The position numbers were made by a program, and so were the translations under genes. A stretch of DNA of 64,000 bases from Megaustenia siamemsis (lineage: Eukaryota; Mollusca; Gastropoda; Stylommatophora; Ariophantidae): contig JAVIAB010000024.1 in assembly GCA_032433765.1 (NCBI GenBank), positions 9,884,321 through 9,948,320 of the forward strand. The letters are read 5' to 3'. The notes below the pieces were generated by a model. The model did no database searches. It worked only from the letters and a program-made list of their open reading frames with translations, and was not told where the DNA came from. This document shows positions 34,200 through 45,778 of the stretch, piece by piece. Numbering within the stretch: position 1 is the stretch's first letter; each line of letters begins with the position of its first letter.

Positions 34200-34455
34200 A
34201 TTCGGAGGATGAATTGTTTAGAGGTAGAGAGTTGGCCTCTGAACAAGACATCCAGGGATTGAATCCAACCACAGGCTCTGAAAATGTTCGCTTTCAATCT
34301 GTGGATTATTCGTTGTTTTTTCATGGTTTCTTTCGTGGTTTATTCGTGGCTTTAACCCACTTCTCGGCTTTGAGCAATGAGAACATATATCTGGTGCTCA
34401 CTCCAAAAGGGGGAAGAATGTATGTTTCATGTGCATTCTTTTAACGTTAAAGAAT
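34200..34455 (+). mobile_element. SINE-E, tRNA-derived
   Basis: A-box-like TTTAGAGGTAGAGAGTTGG and B box GGGATTGAATCCAACC at about 34214-34271, followed by a body ending CATTCTTTTAACGTTAAAGA. The layout (tRNA-like head, conserved body, TTAACGTTAAAG near the end) is that of metazoan SINEs. Only one copy in this window. Confidence 0.6.
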
Positions 34456-34945
34456 CCTTAGCAGTTTCGAATCAAAAGGAGTAGAATAAAATGGCCGCAA
34501 CCCGGGCAAAATTGATAGAATAAGTGTATATGTCCCCTACACACACACAAACAGAGAAAACTCGATGATAAAGATATAGGAGTTCCTCTGAAACCAGAGG
34601 ATATATGCCTTTATAACGATAGATACCTGAGCACACACCTCACGGTGTAAGAAACAAATGGGAACAAAATATGACTCGCGCAAAAGTAATGTCCTTATTA
34701 ATTGGGTAGAAGCATAAAAGCTGACACAGTCAAACACAGAAATAAACAAACAACATGTACAAATACACACAACTCAACGGGAAAAAAATGCTAAATTAAT
34801 CTAACCTACCTGGGACAGAACCTGCTGCAATTTCAAACCGAAAGGAGATATTATTTTTGTTAACATAGCCGGACACAATAATGAATGCGTACAAAATGCA
34901 AATCCCAGTTATCAATGTCATAGTTATTTGGTTGTATTATTATTA
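34456..34945. other. AT-rich spacer, nothing recognised
   Basis: Contains a short ACACACACACAA run at about 34540. No element identified. Confidence 0.3.
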
Positions 34946-34949
34946 GTTA

Positions 34950-35201
34950 TAGTTAAAGACCGCTGTCACGTCAAGTGGCGTGTAGGGAATATATTGTTGG
35001 TGACCATAATTTTGATAGACCATGGACACATGATTTTTTCGGTAATCTGGTCAGTATTACGTCCGTGCAGCTGTACTTTCCCAGGAAAAAATCCGGTACC
35101 CATTTAAGGCCGGTTGAACCCGGAAGCCATCGGTTGGGATCGAACCCTACCTCTTGTTCTTTGTAGTCCAGTTCACTAACCATTGAGCTATCACGGCTCC
35201 C
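34950..35201 (-). mobile_element. SINE-A copy 6
   Basis: Minus-strand head GGGAGCCGTGATAGCTCAAT at 35201 downwards, B box GGGTTCGATCCC at about 35143, complete body with ACCGGATTTTTTCCTGGG and ATATTCCCTACACGCC. Followed by (TA)n at 35201-35222. Confidence 0.85.
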
Positions 35202-35685
35202 TATATATATATATATATATGTATATGCTCTTTTTCAGATTAATGCTATGCGGGATGGAATAGAAGACGTAAGAAATATGATCTTGAAATGGCATCAAAA
35301 AAGAACAATGAATTATAACATTTATATTAAGTTACTCATGACATCATTCATTTTGCATTAAAAGATATCAACTCTTTGTGATTTGCCAAATGTCTGCTTT
35401 AACCCTAAGCTCCCTCCACAATCATCCATAAAGACACATGATGGACTGTTACCATTTTATCACCTCCACCGTTTCTCTGTGACAGCCTGTAGGATTCTTG
35501 GATTGTTTTTATCCTGTATAGTTTTCCAAAGCTCTATCTACTTACTTTGTATCCTCCCATTTGTTAATGTTTACTGTATTCAAGCTTTGGCCAGGTCATT
35601 GCATTTCTGTTGAATGTCCGCACTAATCTTTGTATTAAGATTAGGTTTACGATTTTGTGGAAAATGTTGGTTCGTAAATTTCTTA
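35202..35685. other. (TA)n run then spacer
   Basis: (TA)n at 35202-35222; the rest shows only short frames without resemblance to known proteins. Confidence 0.35.
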
Positions 35686-37797
35686 TAGATCGTTTCAAAT
35701 CATTTGCCCAACTTTTAAAATCGATGTCTTTTTAATCTCTTTTTGTAATTTTTTCAAAATTTGCATGTAAAGTTATAATGATTAGAACCCAACAGGGAAT
35801 TAATTTCATTAAAAAAAAGCATTGGTTATTATTGTTGCTTATTTGATTTATATAAATTTATAACGACCCATTGATGTAGTCAAAACTTAATGTTTACAGT
35901 ATTTTAAGTTAAAAATAGCGAGTACAAATCTATACACTGTAGAATTGACGTATTTCCACGCTTTCCCCGTGAGTTGTCTGACACAATTAGACACTTGTAG
36001 AAAACACGAGGCATTGTGTGTTCCATTTCCGTTCATGCATAGGTATAGACGTGGAACGGTAACATTTATCATGAGTCTTAAAATGAAATTTTGCAGTTTA
36101 CAAAACATCGCAATAAAAATGTATGACTATTTTTGCAAAGAGGCTAAACGAGGAAGATTATTTCATTCTTTAGAAAACCCAGAGAATAGGACAAGACACA
36201 TTTTGGATTTATCTAAACGGTCATTTAATCGCTGGATTCAAGCACGTGACCGTCAATGTTCCAAATATACAAAATCACAAGGAAGAGCAAAAATGTTGGA
36301 TAATTTCGACAGTGAACTTATTAGAAGTGAAATTCGCAAAATGTTGGGTATGAATGAAACTGTTACAATAAGAAAATTAAAAGTATCGATCAAAAAGAAC
36401 AACAGTATTGAAATATCAAAGTCTACATTATGGAGGAATGTGAGAGCTGCAGGCTTTACATTCAGAAAGTATTCCAATGGACGAAACATCATCTGTGAGA
36501 AGCCACATATAGTAGTCATGAGAAGCAAGTACTTACGTGAAGTAAAAGAGGTGCGCAAGCAAGATTATGATATTGTGTACTTGGATGAAACATGGATCAA
36601 TGCTCACCACACTAACCAAAGGGAATGGCAGTCATCAGATGGAAAGATTAAGAGATTAATACCTAGCAGCAAAGGACAGCGCTTGATAATTGCTCATGCA
36701 GGTAGTCGACAGCATGGACTAATACAGAATGCAGAGCTCATTTTTCTTTCAAAATCCATAGACAATCGGGATTATCACTCTGAGATGAATGGTCACATAT
36801 TTAGACATTGGATTGAAAATTCTGTTCTCCCATCACTAGATCGACCATCTTGCCTAATAATGGACAATGCAGCGTACCACAACATTGTTGCACTTGAAGA
36901 TAAAGTCCCGACGTCATCCAGTACAAAAGATGCTATTAAGATATGGCTCACAAAGGAGCACATACAATTTAATAACATGTACTTAAAACCTGAATTACTA
37001 TCTCTAGTAAAGCAAAAACAAAGGACAAAGATTTTCAAATAGATAAGATTATCCAAGAGCACGGTCATATAAGTTTGAGGCTGCCACCTTACCATGCTCA
37101 TTTAAATCTAATAGAACTAATCTGGGCAAAATTAAAAGGACAAGTGGCAGATGAAAATACAACATTCAAAACATGCGATGTAAAGACTCTTGCTAATCTC
37201 GCTTTATTAAATATAGACAAAGATTATTGGGCTAAATGTGAAGACCACGTCTTAAAACAGGAAGAGAAATATTGGAAAAATGATGGTTTGTGGAATGTTC
37301 AACCCCAAACAGTTATTAATCTTTTAGACTCGTCTGATTCAGAATGAAAGTATATAGCCCCCACAATGTTGGCCCCTATATTACCTTAAATTATTTCAAC
37401 AAACGGTCCTTTTCAGGACCACACAACTATGAAAATTGGACATACAGGTATACCTTGATATTATCGTCCGTCCTCGAACTGAGCAGACAATAATTCTCCT
37501 GGTGTTTTGTTTTATCCAGTTATTCCCCCATTACGGCCACACCTTTACCTAGTGAAAATTAATCGTAGACCAGCAACTACGGTAATTTCTATTCTTTAGG
37601 GCTTCACAATTTACAATTTTGACAAACATCAAAGAAATATCGCCGCTTTAAGAAAACTGCAGCTGCAAGATATTGTTAAATATAGATTTAAAGGGTCTTT
37701 TGCATTCTAATAACATATGGAAAATTTCAAAAGTTTTTAACAAACGGTTAGAGAGTAATAGCGTTTTGAAGTTGGGCAAATGTTTTGAAACGAGCTA
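35686..37797 (+). mobile_element. Tc1/IS630-type transposon (DD83E), copy 2
   Basis: Left end TAGATCGTTTCAAATCATTT, right end (read inward on the other strand) TAGCTCGTTTCAAAACATTT, both continuing GCCCAACTT. TA dinucleotides at 35684-35685 and 37798-37799. 2,112 bp, opposite in direction to copy 1, and very similar to it throughout, including the non-coding flanks. Confidence 0.9.
36072..37347 (+). pseudogene. DD83E Tc1-type transposase, one frameshift (copy 2)
   Basis: DDE transposase expected to act in the nucleus on the element's inverted ends. N-terminal half: DNA-binding region with FNRWIQARDR and ISKSTLWRNVRAAGF. Catalytic half: YLDETWINAHHT (first D), CLIMDNAAYHN (second D), LPPYHAHLNLIELIW (E; copy 1 has the commoner LNPIE). 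The frame is open from 35945 to 37042; one T missing from a T run near 37037 shifts it, and the C-terminal part resumes in another frame to a stop at 37347. Only this single change breaks the frame, so the copy is young. The start is taken at MSLKMKF because both copies share it. Confidence 0.87.
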
Positions 37798-37799
37798 TA

Positions 37800-37985
37800 G
37801 TTACTTAATGACTTATTTGGTTAGCTAGCTACTTATCTAGTTAGTTCATAACTATGTTAGTTAATACGTTATTTAGTTAGCTAGCTACTTATCTATGTAG
37901 CTTGCAATTTTGTTAATTAATGGGTTATTTAATTTTTTCGTAACTTTGTTAATTTATGAGTTATTTAGTTAGCGAGCTAGTTTGT
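37800..37985. repeat. Degenerate repeat, TTAGTTAGCTAGCTACTTAT units
   Basis: Roughly 60-bp units, about three, with TTAGCTAGCTACTTATCTA recurring and TTAGTTAATACGTTATTTA variants. Strongly TTAG-rich. Confidence 0.6.
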
Positions 37986-37994
37986 TTTACCATT

Positions 37995-37997
37995 ATA

Positions 37998-38029
<32 letters not shown>

Positions 38030-38032
38030 CGT
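37995..38032. repeat. (TA)n microsatellite
   Basis: Near-pure TA over about 38 bp with single G and C interruptions. Confidence 0.9.
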
Positions 38033-38380
38033 ATAAAGGTATGTGTGTTCTCGCACTGCTGTATAAACATAGAAACGCATAGACATTGCTGGTGGCTTTA
38101 GAGTTGATGTAACGTGCACAATAACTCGCCACATAATGTTGATCCCTTCCACCTGATTGTTTGGCTATTCTATTATCTTGTCGACTGTACTTGGTATCCT
38201 GCGCGGACTACCCTCGTTCATTTCCATCCTGATCTCAGTGAATTACTCAGGGAAGAGTTTTTTGTATTTAAACTTATAATTCTAATTAGATATTATTGTG
38301 ATTTAGATATTATATTATTAGTGAGCAATTTATCGCTAATTCTTATTTACTTACATATATTATGTGTGTGTGTTGTTCTT
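38033..38380. other. Spacer, nothing recognised
   Basis: No element end or coding frame of note. Confidence 0.3.
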
Positions 38381-38470
38381 GTTAAAGGTCTATTGAGCTG
38401 AAACGTCGTTCGAATTGGTGTCGTTCATTAATTACGTAAAGCTTTAACTTCGTCATTTTGTTTTCTATTT
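38381..38470 (+). mobile_element. Penelope-like 3' tail module, decayed
   Basis: GGTCTATTGAGCTGAAACGT, CGTTCGAATTGG, then TTACGTAAAGCTTTAACTT and GTCATTTTGTTTTCTATTTG. Followed by a 30-bp array, just as the module at 6.9 kb is followed by the 43-bp array. Confidence 0.55.
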
Positions 38471-38484
38471 GTTTTAATTCTTCT

Positions 38485-38890
38485 TTACATTTAACGATAA
38501 TGACACTGTCGAGGTTACATTTAACGATAATGACACTGTCGAAGTTACATTTAACGATAATGACACTGTCGAAGTTACATTTAACGATAATGACACTGTC
38601 GAAGTTACATTTAACGATAATGACACTGTCGAAGTTACATTTAACGATAATGACACTGTCGAAGTTACATTTAACGATAATGACACTGTCGAGGTTACAT
38701 TTAACGATAATGACACTGTCGAAGTTACATTTAAAGATAATGACACTGTCGAAGTTACATTTAACGATAATGACACTCGAAGTTACATTTAACGATAATG
38801 ACACTGTCGAGGTTACATTTAACGATAATGACACAGTTGAGGTTACATTTAACGATAATGAAACAGTTGAAGTTACATTTACCAACGAAG
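38485..38890. repeat. 30-bp minisatellite, about 14 copies
   Basis: TTACATTTAACGATAATGAC plus ACTGTCGAAG; very homogeneous except the last three units (ACAGTTGAGG). Thirty is divisible by three, so frames on both strands stay open; these are by-products. Confidence 0.95.
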
Positions 38891-39225
38891 CCATTAGAAA
38901 CTTTCATTAGTTAATGCTTGAGGTAATCTCAAACATACAAGAGCTCGACAATAATTTACAATGATTCATGATACATATCAAAGTCTCAACAAGAATTTGA
39001 TGATGTATTCTTCAGATATTTAACGCTGCACTCAAAGTAAGTGGAGTACCGGTGTCTGTGTGGTTTACGTGCTTGCTTCCGGATCAGAATGTCTGGGAGA
39101 AATTCCCAGAAGTGATTTTTTTTTTCAGTTTCGGATCGACAAGTATCTGTCGATACATCATCATCATCATCATCATCACCACCACTATCGTCATCATCAG
39201 CTCGCAATATCTTTTGCAAAACGTT
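38891..39225. other. Spacer with (CAT)n at 39157-39200
   Basis: CATCATCATCATCATCACC stretch; the rest shows no feature. Confidence 0.5.
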
Positions 39226-40075
39226 GATTTCACCACAGCCCGTCAGAAGGAATATCTGTCTCTAGCCAGATCTCCCACTGAACGTTGTATCCACCACAGC
39301 CCGTCAGAATGAATATCTGTCTCTAGCCAGAACTTCCACAGAACCTTACATTCACCACAGCCCGTCAGAATGAATATATGTCTCTAGCCAGAACTTCCAC
39401 AGAACCTTGCATTCACCACAGCCCGTCAGAATGAATATCTGCCTCTAGCCAGAACTTCCACAGAACCTTGCATTCACCACAGCCCGTCAGAATGAATATC
39501 TGTCTCTAGCCAGAACTTCCACAGAACCTTGCATTCACCACAGCCCGTCAGAATGAATATCTGTCTCTAGCCAGATCTCCCACTGAACGTTGTATCCACC
39601 ACAGCCCGTCAGTATGAATATCTGTCTCTAGCCAGATCTCCCACTGAACGTTGTATCCACCACAGCCCGTCAGTATGAATATCTGTCTCTAGCCAGAACT
39701 TCCACAGAACCTTGCATTCACCACAGCCCGTCAGAATGAATATCTGTCTCTAGCCAGATCTCCCACAGAACGTTGCATTCACCACAGCTCGTCTGAAAGA
39801 ATCTTTATCTCTAGCAAGATCTCCCACAGAACGTTGCATTCACCACAGCCCGTCAGAATGAATATCTGTCTCTAGCCAGATCTCCCACAGAACGTTGCAT
39901 TCACCACAGCCCGTCAGAATGAATATCTGTCTCTAGCCAGATCTCCCACAGAACGTTGCATTCACCACAGCCCGTCTGAAAGAATCTTTATCTCTAGCAA
40001 GATCTCCCACAGAACGTTGCATTCACCACAGCCCGTCTGGAAGAATCTATGTCTCTAGCCGGATCTCTCACTGCC
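39226..40075. repeat. 61-bp minisatellite, about 14 copies, two unit types
   Basis: All units share CACCACAGCCCGTCAGAATG and ATATCTGTCTCTAGCCAGA. One type ends ACTTCCACAGAACCTTGCAT, the other TCTCCCACWGAACGTTGYAT; they form runs rather than alternating. Confidence 0.95.
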
Positions 40076-40221
40076 TTTATTATCGTGTTCAAAGTCTCCT
40101 TGATGTCTTGAAAGCACCTTCCTCCTGGTCTGCCTTTATGCGCCGCCCAGGAACCATGCCCTTCATTATAAGAATAATAAGAGCTTCAACCAGCCTCTAA
40201 TAATTGGTAGCAGAGATTTTT
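40076..40221. other. Spacer
   Basis: No feature seen. Confidence 0.3.
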
Positions 40222-40345
40222 GAGAAGTAAAGGCGGCGTGGTGTGATACCGACCACATCACCCAAAAATGTGCTGTAATTCTAGTAAAATGCAGCCATTA
40301 ACAGCATATTTCCCCATACTTTTAGCAAGGCGTAGAGGGAATATT
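40222..40345 (+). mobile_element. SINE-A fragment, strongly diverged
   Basis: AAGTAAAGGCGGCGTGGTGT, ATACCGACCACATCACCC and GCATATTTCCCCATAC align in order with the SINE-A body. The head is missing. Confidence 0.5.
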
Positions 40346-40364
40346 TATTAAAAGTAAATAATTT

Positions 40365-40910
40365 GAATAAGACCTGTGGGCAAGAGGAAGAAATTAATCA
40401 GTTACGTATCAAGGATTTAATGATTAAATATGTCCCTGATACTCTTGCAAGACATAATGTATTTCTTATTTTCTATATGAATAAGTTGACATATGGATGT
40501 GAATTATGGACAATAGGACAACAGACAGGAAAATCACTGAAGGCTGTAGAAATGTGGTTTTACATAAGAATGTTGAGAATACCATTGACAGCTAAGAAGA
40601 GTAATGAAAACGTTATGAAAGAGGCCAAAGCAATAAGAGAGCTAATTTCCAATATTAGGAAGAAATAATCATCATTTTTTTGGCTATGTAATGAGAAGAG
40701 AACAGCTGGAGTATATTGAACAACTGGGAAAATTGAGAGACGAACAGATAGAAGAAAGCAAAGAGAAAAGATACCAGACAGCTTAAGGGAATGGTTTGGC
40801 AGAAGGTCAACAACAGAAATAACAAATAACTGTCGTGATCGAAAGTTGTAGAGTGACATGATCACCTACGCCAGCAGGCTTGATACATGATGGTGATATG
40901 AATAAGTGAG
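40365..40910 (+). mobile_element. LINE-A1 3' end fragment, decayed
   Basis: Frame: NKLTYGCELWTIGQQTGKSL, VEMWFYIRMLRIPLTAKKSN, AKAIRELISNIRKK, then stop; later pieces give the FGHVMRREQLEYI-type and CRDRKLWSDMITYASR-type ends in other frames. Typical LINE-A1 C-terminal region. Confidence 0.75.
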
Positions 40911-41034
40911 AGCATTAGGACAAACAAAACGATTCTTCGATCACAAAGCAAGGATTCAATCTTTTCACTATTTCCAAACTTACACATTTGTCACTGGGAG
41001 GCTTGAGTAACTTAGTTGAGAAAACCACTTGACT

Positions 41035-41170
41035 GGGCTACCGACGTTCGGACAATCCGTGTTCGAATCCCGAACACTTCCTGATAGGCGATCGAGCACA
41101 TATGGGTGGAAGCACTCGTGCCTAGACGTCGATTCAAATCTCGTTCTTTACCTTGACCTTTACCTTGACC
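41035..41170 (+). mobile_element. SINE-H copy 2, tRNA-derived
   Basis: GATAGGCGATCGAGCACA (A-box-like), CGTCGATTCAAATCTCG (B box), then TTCTTTACCTTGACCTTTAC repeated twice as tail. Immediately upstream (41060-41085) is another tRNA-like piece with GTTCGAATCCCGAACA. Confidence 0.65.
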
Positions 41171-41194
41171 TTTACATGTTTCACTGTTTCATCA

Positions 41195-41670
41195 TAATCG
41201 TCATCTGAAATTCCAGCTGACGTATCCTTCATGTGTTTTCCACAATTTATCTTTCCTCAGTGCATCGTATTGATTATATTGTTGACTGTTTTCCGTGCCA
41301 CGACACACAGTTATCTAGTGTCGTATCTCTTTGTCGACCGTAATCTTTCTATTATTGTATTTTGCAGATTTTAACAACGTATTTCAACTTTTTCTTTCTT
41401 ATGATGTTTCCGAAAAATCCCGATTGTTTTATGATGTTTTTTTTAGGAGCTCTCGTTTTTATGGTTCCTCATTTGTCTTGTTTGAATTGTGTTTAGTAGT
41501 TCTATTTTCATTTTTAGCCGTTGTTAGACTTCATCATTTCTTTTATATTATCTCCCTCAAACATCAATTCTTCAACAAATAAATGTTTTCAGTGGCTTCA
41601 GTTTTCTGTTATATTTTCTTGCTTAATGTCCATGTTTCTGCACCATACAGGATAGTTGAGAAGATATAAC
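41195..41670 (-). mobile_element. LINE-A fragment, decayed
   Basis: Minus strand: YIFSTILYGAETWTLSKK at 41670 downward, the counterpart of YIFSIFMYGAETWTLDKK at 57.75 kb, followed by broken C-terminal segments. Many stops. Confidence 0.65.
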
Positions 41671-41868
41671 ATTTGCTATGTGACTTATGCACAATAAAAA
41701 TGTAATTTCTCCCATAGCTTGCCGATGCACTCGATGATCCAATAGAAGTAAGTAATATGACGCCCAAATGGGAAGGAAATTAATATAAACTAAAACATAT
41801 CGTTTTAATACATTACAATTAAGTGTTTCTTTAATTGTGTATGTAAAAAACACAATTAATTGTTTGTC

Positions 41869-42232
41869 TATGTCCCTGGACATGCGGGAGTACGGGGAAA
41901 TGAAAGAGCGGACAGGTTGGCTAGCTGCGCTGTCGTTGAGGACGGGCAACCAATGGATCGGGCAGACATCATCAATGACCTCCGAGATGTGGGAAGAACA
42001 CAGGACTTCGACAAACACAGATCCACGTCACTTCTTCGGATGATGGAAATGGGAGTTAGATGGGCACAGCCAGAAATGAGAAACTTAGTGGCCGTGTAAG
42101 AAGACTTATCAACCAACATAGAACTGGAGTCGTCAGTCGCTGGACACTGAGGGAATTGCTGAGGAGGGGATCTGAACACCTATGGACATGTTCGGAGTGC
42201 ACTGATGATGACCCGCAAATAACTCAATAACT
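41869..42232 (+). mobile_element. LINE-D 3' end insertion, 364 bp
   Basis: Flanked by a 16-bp duplication CAATTAATTGTTTGTC (41853-41868 and 42233-42248). Encodes VPGHAGVRGNERADRLASC of the RNase H end, then a frameshift (one A lost near 42059), and ends AATAACTCAATAACT. The target sequence is the same as the first bases of the 42-bp array that follows. Confidence 0.88.
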
Positions 42233-42600
42233 CAATTAATTGTTTGTCACTGTGTCCATTTAGCTGGGAAAACACAATTAATTGTTTGTCACTGTGTCCA
42301 TTTAGCTGGGAAAACTCAATTAATTGTTTGTCACTGTGTCCATTTAGCTGGGAAAACACAATTAATTGTTTGTCACTGTGTCCATTTAGCTGGGAAAACA
42401 CAATTAATTGTTTGTCACTGTGTCCATTTAGCTGGGAAAACACAATTAATTGTTTGTCACTGTGTCCATTTAGCTGGGAAAACACAATTAATTGTTTGTC
42501 ACTGTGTCCATTTAGCTGGGAAAACACAATTAATTGTTTGTCACTGTGTCCACTTAGCTGGGAAAACTCAATTAATTGTTTGCCACTGATACCTTATAAG
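42233..42600. repeat. 42-bp minisatellite, about 8.5 copies
   Basis: AATTAATTGTTTGTCACTGT and CCATTTAGCTGGGAAAACAC. Very homogeneous. Two units carry AACTCAATT in place of AACACAATT, which is also the LINE-D tail junction sequence. Frames over it on both strands are by-products. Confidence 0.95.
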
Positions 42601-42639
42601 ATTTCATCAATTGTGTTTTTTCTAGAAATTAAAATACAC

Positions 42640-43065
42640 AAGTTCTTGGTTATGGAAGGGCCAGTTATCGCTGCAAACGAATTAAAGATCCATTATTGCA
42701 CAAGCGTCCATGCGAGGGCAATAATCCAAACTACTATCTCATATCCTAAACAAGGTAAGGTAGCTGCAGTCCCCATCATAGCCGTCTCAGCACACGCCAA
42801 AAGACATAAGGTGAAATGTACGGAAAGTGGACACAGCCATCTGGCTCCGTTATACGATATCATCATTCATCGTAAGCAATTGGAATATCGAAATACGATC
42901 AAAACGGATGAAAAGCACAGCTCACGGTTTGCACACAGCACTTAACTCAGTAGCTCCGGCAGAAAGTGGGACTTGGAATATGAGGAAACGGCAACAAGGA
43001 ACACATTCCAGACATAGGCTTTAACGGTTGCTGCCGCCTATCTGCCACATTGACAGGAAGTCTTA
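42640..43065 (+). mobile_element. Repeat C copy 3, most complete
   Basis: GGTTATGGAAGGGCCAGTT to TGCCGCCTATCTGCCACATT and GACAGGAAGTC, about 420 bp, containing all shared blocks in order (CAAACGAATTAAA, CACACGCCAAAAGACATAAG, ACGATATCATCATTCATCG, GCTCACGGTTTGCACACAGC). No frame spans it. Confidence 0.78.
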
Positions 43066-43475
43066 TCTTCTTTTGTTATACATTCAAAGTGATTCAAGAG
43101 GCTGTATCTTAAATATACAATAAAATTGTTATTTACAAATTGAATTTTGCATCCCGAAAACTTTCATCTTTTGCTAATCTTTTACCCTTTTGCTACAAGC
43201 ATTAAATCTTCAAATATTATTAATAAATGTTGTCTTTGGTTGAATATTTTCCCTTTTGTGTGTCTTGCGTTAGCAATTGTAACATCTACCATTAACTATC
43301 AATGTAAATAATAAGTGAATAGAAAATAATAAACTCAGGATATTCTCATCCATACATTCTGCAGAATGTCCAAGATTAGAATTAAAACGTCACTTATGTT
43401 CTGACAATAATCGCATTGATTCTATTTTAGATTATTAGTTTGACAGAAGAAGTAAGTATTATAAATATAGTACAC
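43066..43475. other. AT-rich spacer, nothing recognised
   Basis: No element ends or repeats noted. Confidence 0.3.
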
Positions 43476-43726
43476 AAGTAAAGAGGCCCATCACGCCCAG
43501 TGGCGTATAGGGAATATGGTGTTAGTGACCATCATTTTTACAGACCTTCGGCACATGATATTTGGGGTAATGTGGTCGGTATTACGCCCATGCTTCTTTA
43601 CTTTACCATAAAAAAATCCAACATCCATTTAAGGCTGGGTGAACCCGGAAGCCGTCGATCAGGATTGAATCCGACCTCTTGTTCTTTGTAGTCCAGTTGA
43701 CTAACCACTGAGATATTCGCTGCTCT
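43476..43726 (-). mobile_element. SINE-A copy 7
   Basis: Minus strand head from about 43726 with a damaged start, B box GGATTCAATCCTGATCG at about 43665, then GGCTTCCGGGTTCACCCAGC and the full body. The B box differs from other copies (ATTCAATCC), as also in the 44.5 kb copy (ATCAGGATCGAACC), so these two form a subgroup. Confidence 0.8.
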
Positions 43727-43982
43727 ATAGAAAAGATGGTTGTGTATGTTAGATACCGGATATAACTAGCGCCCATCATATCTAAGTTTCCAGAAGCAGG
43801 TCATCATTCTTTGAAAATTGATCATCAAAGGGAATTGAAAGCTGAAACCTTGACCCCATAATTCGATGATTTCGTTAACTGCAATAAGAATAACACAACT
43901 TTCATCTCCAATGTTAAATACTTCCTATTGTTTGATTACAAAACAAAGTAAACAATCGTCCTACTTTGGAGGACGGACTATA
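43727..43982. other. Spacer
   Basis: No feature seen. Confidence 0.3.
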
Positions 43983-44479
43983 TAGTTGGACATCACACGC
44001 AGACCTAAAGATAAGCTTTGACTGGAACATTCAGTCCATGAGAAACTGAGCAAAGATAAGTGGAACATGTTAAAGGGGAGTAACTCTTGGACAGGTCGGG
44101 CTGAGCCTAGATGGACATCACACGCAGACCTAAAGATAAGCTTTGACTGGAACATTCAGTCCATGAGAAACTGAGCGGAGATAAGTGGAACATGTTAAAG
44201 GGGAGTAACTCTAGGACAGGTCGGGCTGAGCCTAGTTGGACATCACACGCAGACCTAAAGATAAGCTTTGACTGGAACATTCAGTCCATGAGAAACTGAG
44301 CGGAGATAAGTGGAACATGTTAAAGGGAGTAACTCTTGGACAGGTCGGGCTGAGCCTAGTTGGACATCACACGCAGACCTAAAGATAAGCTTTGACTGGA
44401 ACATTCAGTCCATGAGAAACTGAGCGAAGATAAGTGGAACATGTTAAAGGGAGTAACTCTTGGACAGGTCGGGCTGAAT
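43983..44479. repeat. 125-bp tandem repeat, 4 copies
   Basis: GGACATCACACGCAGACCTA recurs at 43988, 44113, 44238 and 44362. Units differ by only a few bases, so the duplication is recent. No coding frame is conserved. Confidence 0.95.
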
Positions 44480-44488
44480 AAAAATAAA

Positions 44489-44742
44489 ACAGAAAAGAGC
44501 CCCGTTCACCAGGTGGTGTATGGGCAATATGGCGTTAGTGCTCACCATTGTTATAAGTCTTGGGATATTATTTGTATGGTAACATGGTCGGTATTACGTC
44601 CGTGCCGCTTTACTTTCCCAGGGAAAAGAAATGCTGTACCCATTTAAGGCTGGGTAAACCTGGAAGACGTCGATCAGGATCGAACCCAAACTCTTGTCCT
44701 TAGTAGTCATGTTGACGTAACCAGTGAGCTACCGAGCTCCGT
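44489..44742 (-). mobile_element. SINE-A copy 8, its head continued into a tandem array
   Basis: Plus-strand order: body end (CACCAGGTGGTGTATGGGCA), GGTCGGTATTACGTCCGTG, B-box complement GGATCGAACCC, then the head ending GTGAGCTACCGAGCTCC at about 44742. The head segment from 44703 onward is repeated about 17 times to 45778. Confidence 0.82.
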
Positions 44743-45778
44743 TTGTGGGACTAGCGATTCTGTTGTAGTCATGTTGACGTAACCAGTGAGCTACCGAGCT
44801 CCGTTTGTGGGACTAGCGATACTGTTGTAGTCATGTTGACGTAACCAGTGAGCTACCGAGCTCCGTTTGTGGGACTAGCGATACTGTTGTAGTCATGTTG
44901 ACGTAACCAGTGAGCTACCGAGCTCCGTTTGTGGGACTAGCGATACTGTTGTAGTCATGTTGACGTAACCAGTGAGCTACCGCAGCTCCCTTTGTGGGAC
45001 TAGCGATACTGTTGTAGTCATGTTAACGTAACCAGTGAGCTACCGCGGCTCCGTTTGTGGGTCAAGCGATACTGTTGTAGTCATGTTAACTTAACCACTG
45101 AGCTACCGAGCTCCGTTTGTGGGACTAGCGATACTGTTGTAGTCATGTTGACGTAACCAGTGAGCTACCAAGCTCCGTTTGTGGGACTAGCGATACTGTT
45201 GTAGTCATGTTGACGTAACCAGTGAGCTACCGAGCTCCGTTTGTGGGACTAGCGATACTGTTGTAGTCATGATGACGTAACCAGTGAGCTACCGCGGCTC
45301 CCTTTGTGGGACTAGCGATACTGTTGTAGTCATGTCGACGTAACCAGTGAGCTACCGCGGCTCCCTTTGTGGGACTAGCGATTCTGTTGTAGTCATGTTA
45401 ACTTAACCACTGAGCTACCGCGGCTGCCTTTGTGGGACTAGCGATACTGTTGTAGTCATGTTGACGTAACCAGTGAGCTACCGCGGCTCCCTTTGTGGGA
45501 CTAGCGATACTGTTGTAGTCATGTTGACGTAACCAGTGAGCTACCGCGGCTCCCTTTGTGGGACTAGCGATACTGTTGTAGTCATGTTAACGTAACCAGT
45601 GAGCTACCGCGGCTCCCTTTGTGGGACTAGCGATTCTGTTGTAGTCATGTTAACTTAACCACTGAGCTACCGCGGCTCCCTTTGTGGGACTAGCGATACT
45701 GTTGTAGTCATGTTGACGTAACCAGTGAGCTACCGCGGCTCCCTTTGTGGGACTAGCGATACTGTTGTGCGGACTGTC
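44703..45778 (-). repeat. 62-bp satellite made from the SINE-A tRNA-like head, about 17 copies
   Basis: Each unit holds GTAGTCATGTTGACGTAACC, AGTGAGCTACCGCGGCTCC and TTTGTGGGACTAGCGATACT. Read on the minus strand, GGGAGCCGCGGTAGCTCACT with GGTTACGTCAAC is the SINE-A 5' end including the polymerase III A box. The spacer between heads (GTTTGTGGGACTAGCGAT) is the sequence flanking the SINE insertion. The B box is not inside the unit. Confidence 0.92.

Noticed and set aside
38382..38910. Repeat proteins on both strands
   Set aside because: Both strands are open because of the 30-bp unit; flanks are a decayed retroelement tail.
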